In this document: positions 51,562 through 61,573 of the stretch, one piece after another | Layout: each line of letters opens with the position of its first letter | Position numbering within the stretch: the stretch's first letter is position 1 | Assembly: GCA_963082875.1 (NCBI GenBank) | Contig: OY720098.1 | Location: forward strand, 9,362,001 to 9,426,000 | Length of the DNA stretch: 64,000 nucleotides | Direction: 5' to 3' | DNA from: Corella eumyota | Lineage: Eukaryota > Chordata > Ascidiacea > Phlebobranchia > Corellidae | The notes under the pieces: model-generated | Seen by the model: only the letters and a program-made list of their open reading frames with translations | Told to the model about the DNA's origin: nothing | Databases searched by the model: none | Made by a program: the position numbers and the translations under genes

Positions 51562-54500
51562 TTATCGTCTTCTGAAAGACTTTGCATATGCTTTTGCCCT
51601 GGCCACGCCAACGGGTTTGAGATTTGTGTTTTCAATTTGGATCCCGTTGCCGTTGGGAAGGCTTAGATTCATTTTGGAAAGTCGTTTTGAAACTCTGGTT
51701 CTGGAAATAGGTTTTACTTTTTGTACCTCAATCATATGTCGGATAGCTATTTCTTCAAAGAACTCTGCAGGAAAATGAAATGCACTTGTTGTAATTCAAA
51801 GTCAACCAATTTAAAAAGGAGTGTTTAAAGTTACATGCAAGTTTATTAAAAAATCTGTAAATGACTTTCAAGTTTCTAAAACCAAATGTTTACAGCAACA
51901 CTTGAATAACTTACTCTTTAGGCTCTTGACATCTTTGAGTAATCCTTCTTGTTGTATATTATGCGGGTTGTAACCACATTGCTCACACTTTCTGTTCACC
52001 AATTCATCCACCAATCTACCCAAAGCAACTTTGCATTCCTCTAATTCCGCTCGAAGTTTTTGTTTGGACAACATCTCAATCTAAATCCCAGTAAAGAAGG
52101 GTTGAATAAAACATAGTAACTTGTTTGAGTTGTATTAAAGTTTTTCTACTTACTTTAAGATTTTGTTCCGTTGTGTTCTTTTCTTTGTTGAGTTCCTAGA
52201 AAAATATAAAATATTATCTTTGAAAGGCTGGTACACCAAACGTCATTAATTAATATTAATAAAGGCATATCCTTAATTTTAACCGTAGCCTTTGTGTTAA
52301 GTATCATCTACATATTGTAACAAATAGCGTTATCACTTAATTTGCCTTTAAATTAATGATTGGTCTGCACCCGCTGATAAGGGCGTCACCGGATTGATTT
52401 AAGTTTGAGAGCAGGCAAAACGGTGGTAGTATTCGGGTGACGAGTTTGTGAACGTTTTGTATGTGTATCTTTTCGCTATAATAAACTATAAATTATAATA
52501 CGGCATATGATACGAAAGAATAAAAGACTCGAACGTTACATTGGAGGTCCTGCCGAGATCGTGTAGAATATTAAATTAAAATGTATTGTGCAACTTTAAG
52601 TGAAATTGGCGCACCTGAAGAATACTATAATGGAAATGAAAGCATTAGCCGATGCGACGATCTAGTAACCTATGACGATTTAGAAGAAATTAAAAAGGAA
52701 ATTGAAATTAAAGTCATGGTTAAAGTGATGGATACCTTTGAAAATATGAAGAAACAGTTTGAAAAATTACAGGAAGATTTACAGCTGTTCAAGGAATGGA
52801 AAAATGAACAAAAAAATGTGAAAAATAAAAATGAAGTAGAGCTTTCTTTGTTAAAGACCACAATGTCACTATCAATTAATGATTTAAGGACAGAAGTTTT
52901 AAAATTGATTAAATCAAATGCTGTTGTTAATGAAACAAACCAAAATAAAATTCAAGAAGACACTGTAAAGAAAGTTAGTCACCCTGAAGAGAAAATCGTT
53001 TTGCCAAACTTCAATAGGCCTACGGGTAAAAAGGACAAAAAAGATAACAACTCCAGGAAGAAAAAAGAAATGATCGAAACAGAAATGAAAAATAATCCGA
53101 AAATAGTGCACATACGAAGAATAATTGCAACGCCACAAAAAAATCCCCTGCAGACACCAAGCTTAATTCGTGAAGAACAAAATCTGGACAAAGATATAAA
53201 AAGCATTGTTTATTGGAAGAATACCGGTTTAAAACGACCAAGTTTAAATACGTTTTGCTATGGCTCATTGAGCAAAACCGCTTATTCCTATTATCAACAA
53301 TGGGACAGCCTTACACTGCAGGATGGTATATTATATAGAAGATGGATTTCACCCTACAATCAATCTGAAACTTATCAATTGATTGTCCCACGATCCCTTC
53401 AACAATCTGCATTGGACTTTACCATTAAAAATTATCACACGCCTAAAATGGCGCTAAAACATCTGCACAGAAGGTACTACTGGTATTTTAGTAGGTCCGA
53501 CGTGCTTAAATTGTTAAGAGCAGAAAATTTTACTGTGGAAGAAGAAAAAATTAATTTCAATCACATCGTGAACTCATACAAATGTTTTTTTAATGGAGAA
53601 AATGTATGGCTAAGACAATTTGGGGATAAGCGTTGCGGCCCATATAAAGTAGTTAAACGTATTAACGATATAACATATTTAATCCGATCTGTCAAGTTTA
53701 TGTCTTATCACATAGTTAGAGACATCAGGTTAATTAAATTTCATGAATTACCTGGCAAATCTTATTAGTATTAACTTTAAACGTATAATGTTCTGTATCC
53801 TCTGATTTATTAGTAATGTTTACCGCTTTTATGTTTACTGTGTATGTTTTTGTTATATTGTAAAGCATTCCTTTATCGGGAAGGGAGGAATGTAACAAAT
53901 AGCGTTATCACTTAATTTGCCTTTAAATTAATGATTGGTCTGCACCCGCTGATAAGGGCGTCACCGGATTGATTTAAGTTTGAGAGCAGGCAAAACGGTG
54001 GTAGTATTCGGGTGACGAGTTTGTGAACGTTTTGTATGTGTATCTTTTCGCTATAATAAACTATAAATTATAATACGGCATATGATACGAAAGAATAAAA
54101 GACTCGAACGTTACAATATTATGTTTCAAATGCTTATTTATATGGAGGTTTGACATGATATTTAAATATATAGATTTTACCTGAATTTCAGATTTAAGAT
54201 CTTCTGAGACTTTTAAGAACGATTCTTTTTCTTTCTCAATTTCATGAGTCTTCCTTTCATTTTCCTCCAATCTAAAAATAATATAATTTTATTTTATAAG
54301 GCATATGCAACAGCATTCACTTTCTTTTCATACTTTGTTCACCTTATATAATTTACTTTACAAATCTACACATTTTTTAACTAAATAATAAAATTATTTT
54401 TTATTACAAATCCTACTTTTCTTGTATTTGTGATTTATCTTGTTCCAGTTTCTTTGCCCGTTCCATAATGGAATCTAATTTTTCCAGTAGTTCCACACTG

Positions 54501-57500
54501 ACTTCTTGTATCTCTGGATGTTGGCCCTCATGTACGTCACTTGTGTGGAGAATTTTCATTACGTTGTCTCTTTCATCGTTCAAGTCCTAAACATTTAAGT
54601 TTTGCGGGCCAATTAAAAAATATATTTGTTCATTTCTGATTTGAACGTGTTGTCTTTGCAATGAGCTTTTTACAAACCCTGATGATTTTAGCTTTTTTAA
54701 TTTTATTTAGTTAAACCATTTATATATATTAGTATATATTTCTTATTTTAAATTATTTTGTGGTTTTGCAGTTTTAAACTTATTTGGCAGGTTACCATAC
54801 AACAATTTGCTGCTCGTAATATGGTCGCAACTCGAAATCTTTATATTTGCTTTGAACCTACAATAAACAACATTAGCCTAAGTATTTTTACCCTAATCGC
54901 AGTTTTGAGATTATTTGTTTGTTCGACCAATTGGTTTCTGTCTTCTTCTAAGATTTTGCTCTGGGCCAAAGTTTTCTCAAAATCACTAAAATTACAAAAA
55001 AACGTTACAAAAAAATAAAATATATTTAAAACAAAAAATAGTTATATACAACCTATAACATATATTTTTGTAAATATTACAATTTTGTTCAATTAAAATG
55101 ATTGTATTTACTCTTTAATTTCTGATTGGGTGATGTGTAATTCTTGAACAAGAAGTTCGATTTCAGATTTTTCTTGACTTAACTGCTCAACAAGTTTTTC
55201 CAATTCCTATGAAAATTATTATTCTTAATATAAACTTAAAGTTATAAACATGTTAATTATTAAAACTTCTTAACTTTATTTAGAAAGTACCTCGTTCTGT
55301 TTTCGTTCAATACCCAGTTCCTCCGACTCGTTAATGTACTTGTCTAAAACAATTAATAATTTTAAAGTTTAAGAATATAATTTTGTTCTAAATTTAATAA
55401 TTTCTAAGTTGAACAGTCATTCTTTTCTTACGTCATTAGTCCGTTTGTTATTGCTTACATTACAGCCCACTGCTGTTAGTAACGTGTCTTAATATAATAT
55501 TAAGTCATAGTAATCTAATTTAATTTAAATTAAGGTTGTAAATTGATCTTAAAATATCATTTCGTATCAAAACCGAAAAAAATTAAAAATACCAACCAAC
55601 GTATTCTTGACGTTCTCTTGCCATTTGTAAGCTCTGACTCTGAAGAGATTTGATCATAGTATCACCAAGTTGCAGGCTTTCAAAATTACTAAAAAGTAAT
55701 ATATAAATTTTGTTATTTTTTTGAGAATAACTTTTATTAGGTTATGTATTGTGCTAGTAAGGCTTACATTTTTGCCGATCTTTCCAGTGCTTTTATCCAT
55801 CCATTACGCGTTTCATGGTCTTCGGCAGCAACACAAATAATGGTCTGTAGTAAATCAAATATAGTTTGAGTGTTTTGTTTCTACCAAACTTGACTATGTA
55901 TGTTATATGTTTCTGGGTTACTATTAAAAATGTTCATGGCGAAGTAAATACCTTGTCATCAGGCAAGCATATGTTAATACCATATGGAATTCCAGACAAT
56001 GTTGTCTCTTCTATTCTACTATTACCAAGTGGTACAATACCCTAAACGCATAAGTTCTATAAATATTTTATTGGTAATAAAAATATGACAAAAGGTATGC
56101 TGTATCCAAGTTTACTTTCGTTTCAAAACACGAGAATTAAACAATAAAATGATGCAAGTTGTAAATAAACAAGTTTTAAATGTACGAAACTGAGATAGGT
56201 TTGTTTATTGATAAGAGGGAGTAAAAATACCTTTGGATGAATGTTAAAAAACTTCTTTTCATCGTAAATTCTTTTTTCTGCCTCCGCGTAGTAAAATAAA
56301 AACCCGTCTTTTAGCACGAAAAACCTTTAAAAAAAGTTATGATGTCAAGTTGCTTGGCAAACAATAAACTCTTTATCAATATTGTCTGTGCAAATTTAAA
56401 GTTGTGCAATTTGGCCAATAACGAAACTAGTTCAACAAACTATGATGCTGAAGGGATTTTTAAGTTTAACTGCGACAAATAAATGCGAGATTGCGCAAAT
56501 GTAAATGATTAACGACATAGAGGAGTTCGAATCCAATGCTAATATTTTACAAGCAAATAAATTGATTTTAGGTATTTGTCAGAGATTTTTTAAGTTATCA
56601 CAAATGGCCTCACTTCTGTCTTTTTTTTAATATTTAGTCGTAGCTTATCGCTAAAAATATCCCCAAAATGCTATTTCACTATTACAGTTTAAAAAAATTG
56701 TGCATTTTATTGAAATAAAAAAAATGTGCAAAATTTTATAATAAAAAAAGCTTTAGTTGCTAATCTTATAACAAACACCTTTTAAATAATTACATTTAAA
56801 TTTACCTTTTTGACCATTTATTCGATGCATGACCAAACGGCCTTTTCATCATAATTCCTTGTTTTTGGATTGCAACACTCATACTTGAAGATTTAGCCGA
56901 TACTTTATTAAAAATATATAAATATTAGTTTTTACCAGCTTTTATACACTACTGCTATATAACTTGCTATGCGCTGTTTTATTTCAATAAAACTTTTTAT
57001 TATGACATTATATTTACAAAGCAACCACGCATATAAGTTTCTGTAAGCACATAACTTTCGCTTTATTATTTGAACAGAATTTATAAACTTATTAAATTTT
57101 GGCACATATTTTATTGCGGTTGAAATTAATTTAACTTATTTTTTATTCTAATTTTTTATGCTTTGTTTAACTATTATATAAGTTTTAAAGCACACTTTTT
57201 TATGCTTTGTTTTACTATTAAATAAGTTTTAAAGTACTCTTATAAATGGCTATATTATAATGTCTTTACTTCGGGTTATATTAGTCATATTTGTTATAGC
57301 TATTGTATAACACTTTTTAAAAACCTTTTAACGTATTTAGTCTGACATAACTTTTCGCACATAATTTTACACACTAATCTAGGTTTATACTTGAAATTTA
57401 AATTTTACATATTATATAAAGTGGTTTTTAAACTTTACTTTTTTCAAGGAAGTACAGTCAAATTATGATTGTTCTCGCTTTGACATTACGTGACATATGT

Positions 57501-57784
57501 AATTGAGTATACATAGAACTAATTTAGCCCTTATATGTCTGAGCCTAAATTAATATTTACACAAACAGATTGTTTACTCCTGCAGTAACACCTTGCAACA
57601 TATTGATTGACTGCTTAGTTCTTTACCCTCTTTAAATACTGTGTACGTTTATTTAACAGTCTATTAATATCAAATATTGTAAATAAACAATGCGTTGGCG
57701 GCCCGATAAGTTAATACAGTTTGCCACACTTATACAAAGCTATAATGTTAGTATATTACCTGAGTATTTGCGGCTCTTGGGCAT
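51562..57784 (-). CDS. PLEKHD1: PH and coiled-coil domain protein PLEKHD1
   Basis: Fourteen exons in gene order: 57784-57760, 56902-56806, 56324-56231, 56041-55952, 55844-55768, 55688-55597, 55343-55291, 55206-55112, 54985-54892, 54586-54417, 54271-54181, 52195-52154, 52080-51915 and 51764-51562, giving 462 residues. The PH domain (about 22-140) has GIMMKRPFGHASNKWSKRFF, FLFYYAEAEKRIYDEKKFFN, IHPKGIVPLG and the final helix Trp in NGWIKALERS. These closely match vertebrate PLEKHD1 (WKRPFG, FLLYYSESEKK, YFNIHPKGVIPLGG) as I remember it. A coiled coil follows (about 160-390), with a CEQCGYNP cysteine pair, then KFFEEIAIRHM and a basic tail ending KSFRRR. The function is unknown; the PH fold suggests phosphoinositide or protein binding. 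The first exon encodes only eight residues. The intron 52196-54180 contains an LTR element on the opposite strand. Confidence 0.9.
52316..52540 (+). repeat. 5' LTR
   Basis: 225 bases, beginning TG and ending CA, identical by eye to 53891-54115. It is followed directly by the primer-binding site. Confidence 0.92.
52542..52559 (+). other. Primer-binding site, tRNA-Gln-like
   Basis: TGGAGGTCCTGCCGAGAT starts two bases after the 5' LTR. It is close to the complement of the 3' end of animal tRNA-Gln (TGG plus AGGTCCCACCGAGAT), with two differences from the vertebrate form I remember. Confidence 0.65.
52581..53768 (+). CDS. LTR-element reading frame (gag-like and integrase-type parts)
   Basis: This 395-codon frame lies inside the element. 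The N-terminal half is a charged coiled coil of gag type. Near residues 250-310 it has an integrase zinc-binding-type stretch (LQDGILYRRWISP, then IKNYHTPKMALKHL and RRYYWYFSRSDV), and the end resembles the C-terminal region of Gypsy integrases (RCGPYKVVKRINDITYLI). No complete enzyme is evident. It is a fossil-type, non-autonomous copy. Confidence 0.8.
   Translation: MYCATLSEIGAPEEYYNGNESISRCDDLVTYDDLEEIKKEIEIKVMVKVMDTFENMKKQFEKLQEDLQLFKEWKNEQKNVKNKNEVELSLLKTTMSLSINDLRTEVLKLIKSNAVVNETNQNKIQEDTVKKVSHPEEKIVLPNFNRPTGKKDKKDNNSRKKKEMIETEMKNNPKIVHIRRIIATPQKNPLQTPSLIREEQNLDKDIKSIVYWKNTGLKRPSLNTFCYGSLSKTAYSYYQQWDSLTLQDGILYRRWISPYNQSETYQLIVPRSLQQSALDFTIKNYHTPKMALKHLHRRYYWYFSRSDVLKLLRAENFTVEEEKINFNHIVNSYKCFFNGENVWLRQFGDKRCGPYKVVKRINDITYLIRSVKFMSYHIVRDIRLIKFHELPGKSY
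53878..53890 (+). other. Polypurine tract
   Basis: GGGAAGGGAGGAA immediately precedes the 3' LTR, as expected for the plus-strand priming site of an LTR element. Confidence 0.8.
53891..54115 (+). repeat. 3' LTR
   Basis: 225 bases, identical by eye to 52316-52540, and followed by ATAT matching the bases before the 5' LTR. Confidence 0.92.
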
Positions 57785-58419
57785 CCTGCCTTTTCAATGC
57801 AATTTGTTGAATTAAATTATCAAATAAATATAAACTTTCTTTAAATAAATTTTAATAAATGCTGTAAATTCTGCTTGGCAAAACAAAAGATTTATTCCTG
57901 TGCAAATAATAAAATTTGCTAAGCTATACCCGGTACAAAAGAGTTTAATAACATTTAAAGGTTTTAGGGTATCTAAGTGTCAATTGACGTTATGTTTTAG
58001 TAGATTCACGAATATTATTTCCCACGTAAGTAGTAAACAAATACGCAAGATTTAAATAAAAATAATTGAAATACAGCTAAAGTAAAGCGTAATTTTTATT
58101 AAAATTTCAGTGGTAATTTTTTATAAACGTATAAATGACATTTAATGAAATAAAAGCAACATTTTAAAACATTAAATTTATTATAGTATATTTATGAGAC
58201 TATTCGGCCATGGCAAGTGATGCCATTATTTTTAAATCAGTAATACAATTTATATAAACATGTGTGTGTGTGTGTGTTGCTTACGAACTTTTCAACTAAA
58301 CAAAAATTTGCGACTTGTTAGTAAGTAAAGAACTATTTTTTTAAAATTTTCTTTCTATTATCTGTCAGTATGTATTTATAAAATGTAGGCATTTGAAGCG
58401 GAGGTGGTATAATCTGATA
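57785..58419. other. Divergent upstream region, with a (TG)n run
   Basis: The region between PLEKHD1 (minus) and selenoprotein L (plus) has a short TG microsatellite at 58261-58278. Splice-acceptor-like sequences end at 58367 (TCTGTCAG) and 58388 (AATGTAG), so a trans-spliced leader or a 5' UTR intron is possible. A minimal ATG-TAG uORF is at 58383-58388. Confidence 0.45.
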
Positions 58420-59340
58420 ATGGGCGAATCTTTGCTAACAGACGGCATTAACAACTTCTTAAAATGTGGAACTGAAGTTCTGGAAAAATGTCAAGCAAAA
58501 TTTCAAGAATCTCCTGAAAATTTTGTTAACAAGTATCTTGGCATGCTTCTAGGTGTAATGCATGCTTATTCTTCCCTTTACAAAGATACCAAAACCTTTT
58601 CTAGGGGTGTTTTAGAGAAAAAAATATCAGAGAACTACCGAAACCACTTGGTAAGAGAAATAGCGGATGCTTTGCTTGATTTTGAAACAAATTGGAATAA
58701 TTTTCTTGTAAAAATTGACCAGTCAGTTTCTCTTAACATTTCTGAAGGTTTTTTACGTAAAAATGGTGATGTGTTTTTGGAAAATTTTTCTGTTATTAAT
58801 GCCAGAAATGAGAAAAGTATTTTTCTAAACTCGGAGGTGTTATTTGAAAAAAATAGTAAGCATTGTTTAGTTGTTCTTCTTAGACATTTTGCCTGACTAC
58901 CCTGACGAAATCATGTTAAAAAACTTGAGACTTTAAAGCGGGATTTTAGCCAACAAGGTTGTGCAATAATTTTGGTATCATTCGGGGTTCAAAGTGGTGC
59001 CACTCTTTGGTTAAACGAAACAGGTTCAAAATTTCCAATGTTTTTGGACCAAGAGAGAAATATTTACAAATTTCTTAGCTTGCCTCGGTCTGTAGGTAAA
59101 GTGTATCACACCAATGCTTTATCATACTATGCAGAATCAATGGCTCAAGATATAAAAATTCCACAAATGTTTGAAAATATCCAAGATGATCCTCAACAGC
59201 TTGGAGGAGAATTTATAGTTTCTAAAAAAGATGATCAAATTGTGTTTTCGTTTATTTATCGCAGCAAAACTTCTGCTGATAGACCTGAAGTTGAAGATAT
59301 GATTAAAGTACTCTCTAATATCAACAAAGAAGATTGTTAA
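58420..59340 (+). CDS. SELENOL: Selenoprotein L (two in-frame Sec codons, UxxU)
   Basis: One uninterrupted exon, 307 codons including the stop, if TGA at 58894-58896 and 58903-58905 are read as selenocysteine (Sec159 and Sec162). The context is VVLLRHFA-Sec-LP-Sec-RNH, the position of the redox-active CxxC in the peroxiredoxin-like PRXL2/AhpC-TSA_2 proteins. Downstream sequence stays in frame and in family: thioredoxin-fold strand AIILVSFGVQSGATLWLNE, then FPMFLDQERNIYKFLSLPRS and GGEFIVSKKD. Residues 1-150 are a helical leader. From memory, the selenoprotein L family has exactly such a Sec-x-x-Sec motif that can form a diselenide and is known from aquatic animals. ATG at 58420 is the first in-frame start; an upstream in-frame extension has only TTG. 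A SECIS hairpin follows at 59461-59502. The alternative, a pseudogene with two TGA stops, is unlikely given the exact spacing, frame and SECIS. Confidence 0.92.
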
Positions 59341-59733
59341 TTTTATATTGATGTGTCGATATTTTTGTGATGAAAATGAGTTAATTCATTGTGAATACTA
59401 ATTTTTTCTATATGTTAATCTAATTTGCAAGAGCATAGCCCCAAAAAACAAATTTAATCTATGAAGGTTTTTTTGTAAAGCAATTGGCACAAAAAGACCT
59501 GAACTTTTTATAAATTTATTTTGAGTGGTCTATGCTTCTTGTTTATGCCCTATTATTTATGCAATTAATTGGTACATCATGCTGTTTTGTTTTAACTTAA
59601 ACTAAAGGCCTAATTTATTTAGGTTTATGTTTATTATCAATAATTCACTGTCATATATATTTCTCATCTAAATCTATTTGTTATTATCTGCAGGTTAAAG
59701 TGCTTAAACTTAATTCTGATATGACAATAAGTT
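59341..59733. other. SELENOL 3' UTR and TAF5L 5' region
   Basis: It contains the SECIS element. A strong acceptor (ATTATCTGCAG, ending 59695) with no recognised upstream exon may be a trans-splice site for the next gene. An upstream ATG at 59721 opens a short frame that ends at 59753, overlapping the TAF5L start in another frame. Confidence 0.5.
59461..59502 (+). promoter_or_regulatory. SECIS element in selenoprotein L 3' UTR
   Basis: The core ATGA (59461-59464) pairs across with GA (59501-59502). Helix II is 12 of 12 paired (59465-59476 AGGTTTTTTTGT with 59489-59500 ACAAAAAGACCT, one T-G wobble). The 12-base apical loop starts AAA, as the consensus needs. It may hold a mini-stem (GC/GC), which would be a form II SECIS. 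A lower helix is possible between AAAACAAATTTA (before the core) and TAAATTTATTTT (after it), with one mismatch. Confidence 0.9.
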
Positions 59734-61440
59734 ATGAAACGTGTAAGACTTGACCAAATCCAGGGCGACATTTTGGAGTACCTGAAAAAAAGAAATTTCA
59801 CCAATTCAGAAACCACTTTCAAACAAAACTTCAAATTTGAAGAATCTTTAGCAGAATATACATGCAGACAGCAAATTACAGCATCATTGTCTGACAATAA
59901 CACTATTATAATGACCCCATCTCAGTTAGAAGAATATTTTACTTCGTTTGACAGTTTTCAAGAATTTGTTATTCATCAAGGAGGAAAGTTAATAAACCTG
60001 TTGTACCCAGTGTTCGTTTATTTCTACCTTGATTTAAATCTAGCTGGTAGAAATACTGAAGCTAAGGAATTTTATGCACGCTTTAGCAGAAGTGATTTTG
60101 ATACTGAGGGTACAAATTCATCAAGTTTAGGAAAAGAAATGTCATTGCCAAAATCTATCTCAATTCCAAAAATCCAAAACTCCCACTGTAAGATTGAGCT
60201 TTCTGAAAAAGAAAAAAACTTACTGTTTCAGTTTTTACAGCAACAAGACAATTTGTTAATAATGAAAATTATTAATCAAAAAATTCAAATCATAGGAGAT
60301 GATAATCTAGATATAACTGCTCAAGATTTAAAGAAAAAACCTAAAAAATCTGCTGAAATCGAAAACAATGGTATAAGCAAAGTTGTACTAAAACCAAGTC
60401 CAGTAATAGAAAGAACAATGATAACCCCACCATCAATAAACACATCTTCAAACCTAATTCAAACTAATCCACCTTCAGAATATAAATTTGATATCGACAC
60501 AGCTTCATTAAGCAATACCTGCAAAAGATTAAAAATGCTACCACCTAGCGTACCTGATGTTTGCTTGTACGGTGTAAATTCCCCTGAAATTGACATTATT
60601 TCAGCTTCTCTTTCTAACTCTAGAGGCTTAATAGCAGTTGGCTGTGAAGATGGCTTGGTAAAAATGTGGGACATTCAACGAAATGGTCCAGCTAATAATT
60701 TAACATTTATAGGTGATATGTATGGGCATTTGGGTCCTGTTTATTCAGTGCAATATACAAATAACGACAAATTTATTTTAACTTCATCCGAGGACTCAAC
60801 CATACGGTTGTGGGATGTTAAAGAAATTAAAAACACTGTGATTTATTGGGGCCATAATTACCCAGTTTGGTGTGTAGCAATGAGCCCGTTGAGTATGTAT
60901 TTTATTTCAGGGTCGTATGACACCACTGCTAAGCTATGGACAACTGAACGAACTTACCCTCTTCGTTCTTATGCCGGTCATCAAAACGGTGTCGAAAGTG
61001 TTGGCTTTCATCCAAATTCAAGTTACCTAGCAACAGCAGGTCACACTGTACGCTTATGGGATGTTAATTCCGGTAAAACTGTGAGATTAATGCTTGGTCA
61101 TTGGGGTTCTGTAAAAGCGATGGCGTTTTCCCCAAACGGTAAGTGGTTAGCAACATCTGGGGAAGACTGCAGAATTAGAGTCTGGGATATATCATCAGGG
61201 AATTTATTTAAACAACTATACCACCATACTGATACTGTGTATTCACTTAGTTTTAATCATGATGGCTCAGTACTGACATCATGTGGTCTTGATTCTCATT
61301 TATGCGCATGGAACCTAATGGCGACTGATCCAACTTTGCATCTTATCTCGAAATGGGATTTATTGAAAAAATACAAACTTCTTTTATCGACATGTTTTGA
61401 TGCTAATAATCTTCTTCATTGTGTTTCAGTTGAAAAATAA
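59734..61440 (+). CDS. TAF5L: TAF5L-like WD40 subunit of SAGA/PCAF complex
   Basis: A single exon of 568 codons, close to human TAF5L (589 residues) and far shorter than TAF5 (about 800). The N-terminus MKRVRLDQIQGDILEYLKKR matches the TAF5L start pattern (MKRVRxxQIQ...YLK-R). An NTD2-type helical domain lies at about 60-130 (FVIHQGGKLINLLYPVFVYF). The linker is low complexity. Six WD40 units run from about 285 to 530, including GHLGPVYSVQY, GHNYPVWCVAMSPLSMYFIS, RTYPLRSYAGHQNGVESVGF and GHWGSVKAMAFSPNGKWLAT. The fourth unit (ATAGHTVRLWDV) is about two residues short in the strand c-d turn compared with the usual ATGSTDKTVRLW. The protein is a structural core subunit of the histone acetyltransferase coactivator. 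The gene has no introns in its coding region, unlike almost all its neighbours. Confidence 0.9.
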   Translation: MKRVRLDQIQGDILEYLKKRNFTNSETTFKQNFKFEESLAEYTCRQQITASLSDNNTIIMTPSQLEEYFTSFDSFQEFVIHQGGKLINLLYPVFVYFYLDLNLAGRNTEAKEFYARFSRSDFDTEGTNSSSLGKEMSLPKSISIPKIQNSHCKIELSEKEKNLLFQFLQQQDNLLIMKIINQKIQIIGDDNLDITAQDLKKKPKKSAEIENNGISKVVLKPSPVIERTMITPPSINTSSNLIQTNPPSEYKFDIDTASLSNTCKRLKMLPPSVPDVCLYGVNSPEIDIISASLSNSRGLIAVGCEDGLVKMWDIQRNGPANNLTFIGDMYGHLGPVYSVQYTNNDKFILTSSEDSTIRLWDVKEIKNTVIYWGHNYPVWCVAMSPLSMYFISGSYDTTAKLWTTERTYPLRSYAGHQNGVESVGFHPNSSYLATAGHTVRLWDVNSGKTVRLMLGHWGSVKAMAFSPNGKWLATSGEDCRIRVWDISSGNLFKQLYHHTDTVYSLSFNHDGSVLTSCGLDSHLCAWNLMATDPTLHLISKWDLLKKYKLLLSTCFDANNLLHCVSVEK

Positions 61441-61573
61441 TTGATTTATTAATAAACTTGTGCATTACTTTATTATTATATATATACACTAAATATTTTT
61501 TTCACTTTTTTAGAAACATTTTTGATTATTAAAAATATGATAATATAGCCTAGTATTAAGAAGCAATTCAAAT

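Larger units (their letters stand above)
52316..54115 (+). mobile_element. Ty3/Gypsy LTR retrotransposon, short and broken
   Basis: Two 225-base LTRs (TGTAAC...GTTACA) flank about 1350 bases with a primer site, one reading frame and a polypurine tract. ATAT on both sides is a likely 4-base target duplication. The frame has a gag-like coiled-coil N-terminal part and integrase-type pieces at its C-terminal end; other pol parts are not recognised, so the copy is non-autonomous. The LTRs read identical to me, which points to a very recent insertion. It sits antisense in a PLEKHD1 intron. Confidence 0.9.

Noticed and set aside
58261-58278. TG repeat as a functional element
   Set aside because: Too short (nine dinucleotides) and isolated; an ordinary microsatellite.
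58894-58905. Two TGA codons first read as stops ending a pseudogene
   Set aside because: Their spacing (UxxU), the continuing frame with family sequence, and the SECIS downstream fit selenocysteine better than decay.
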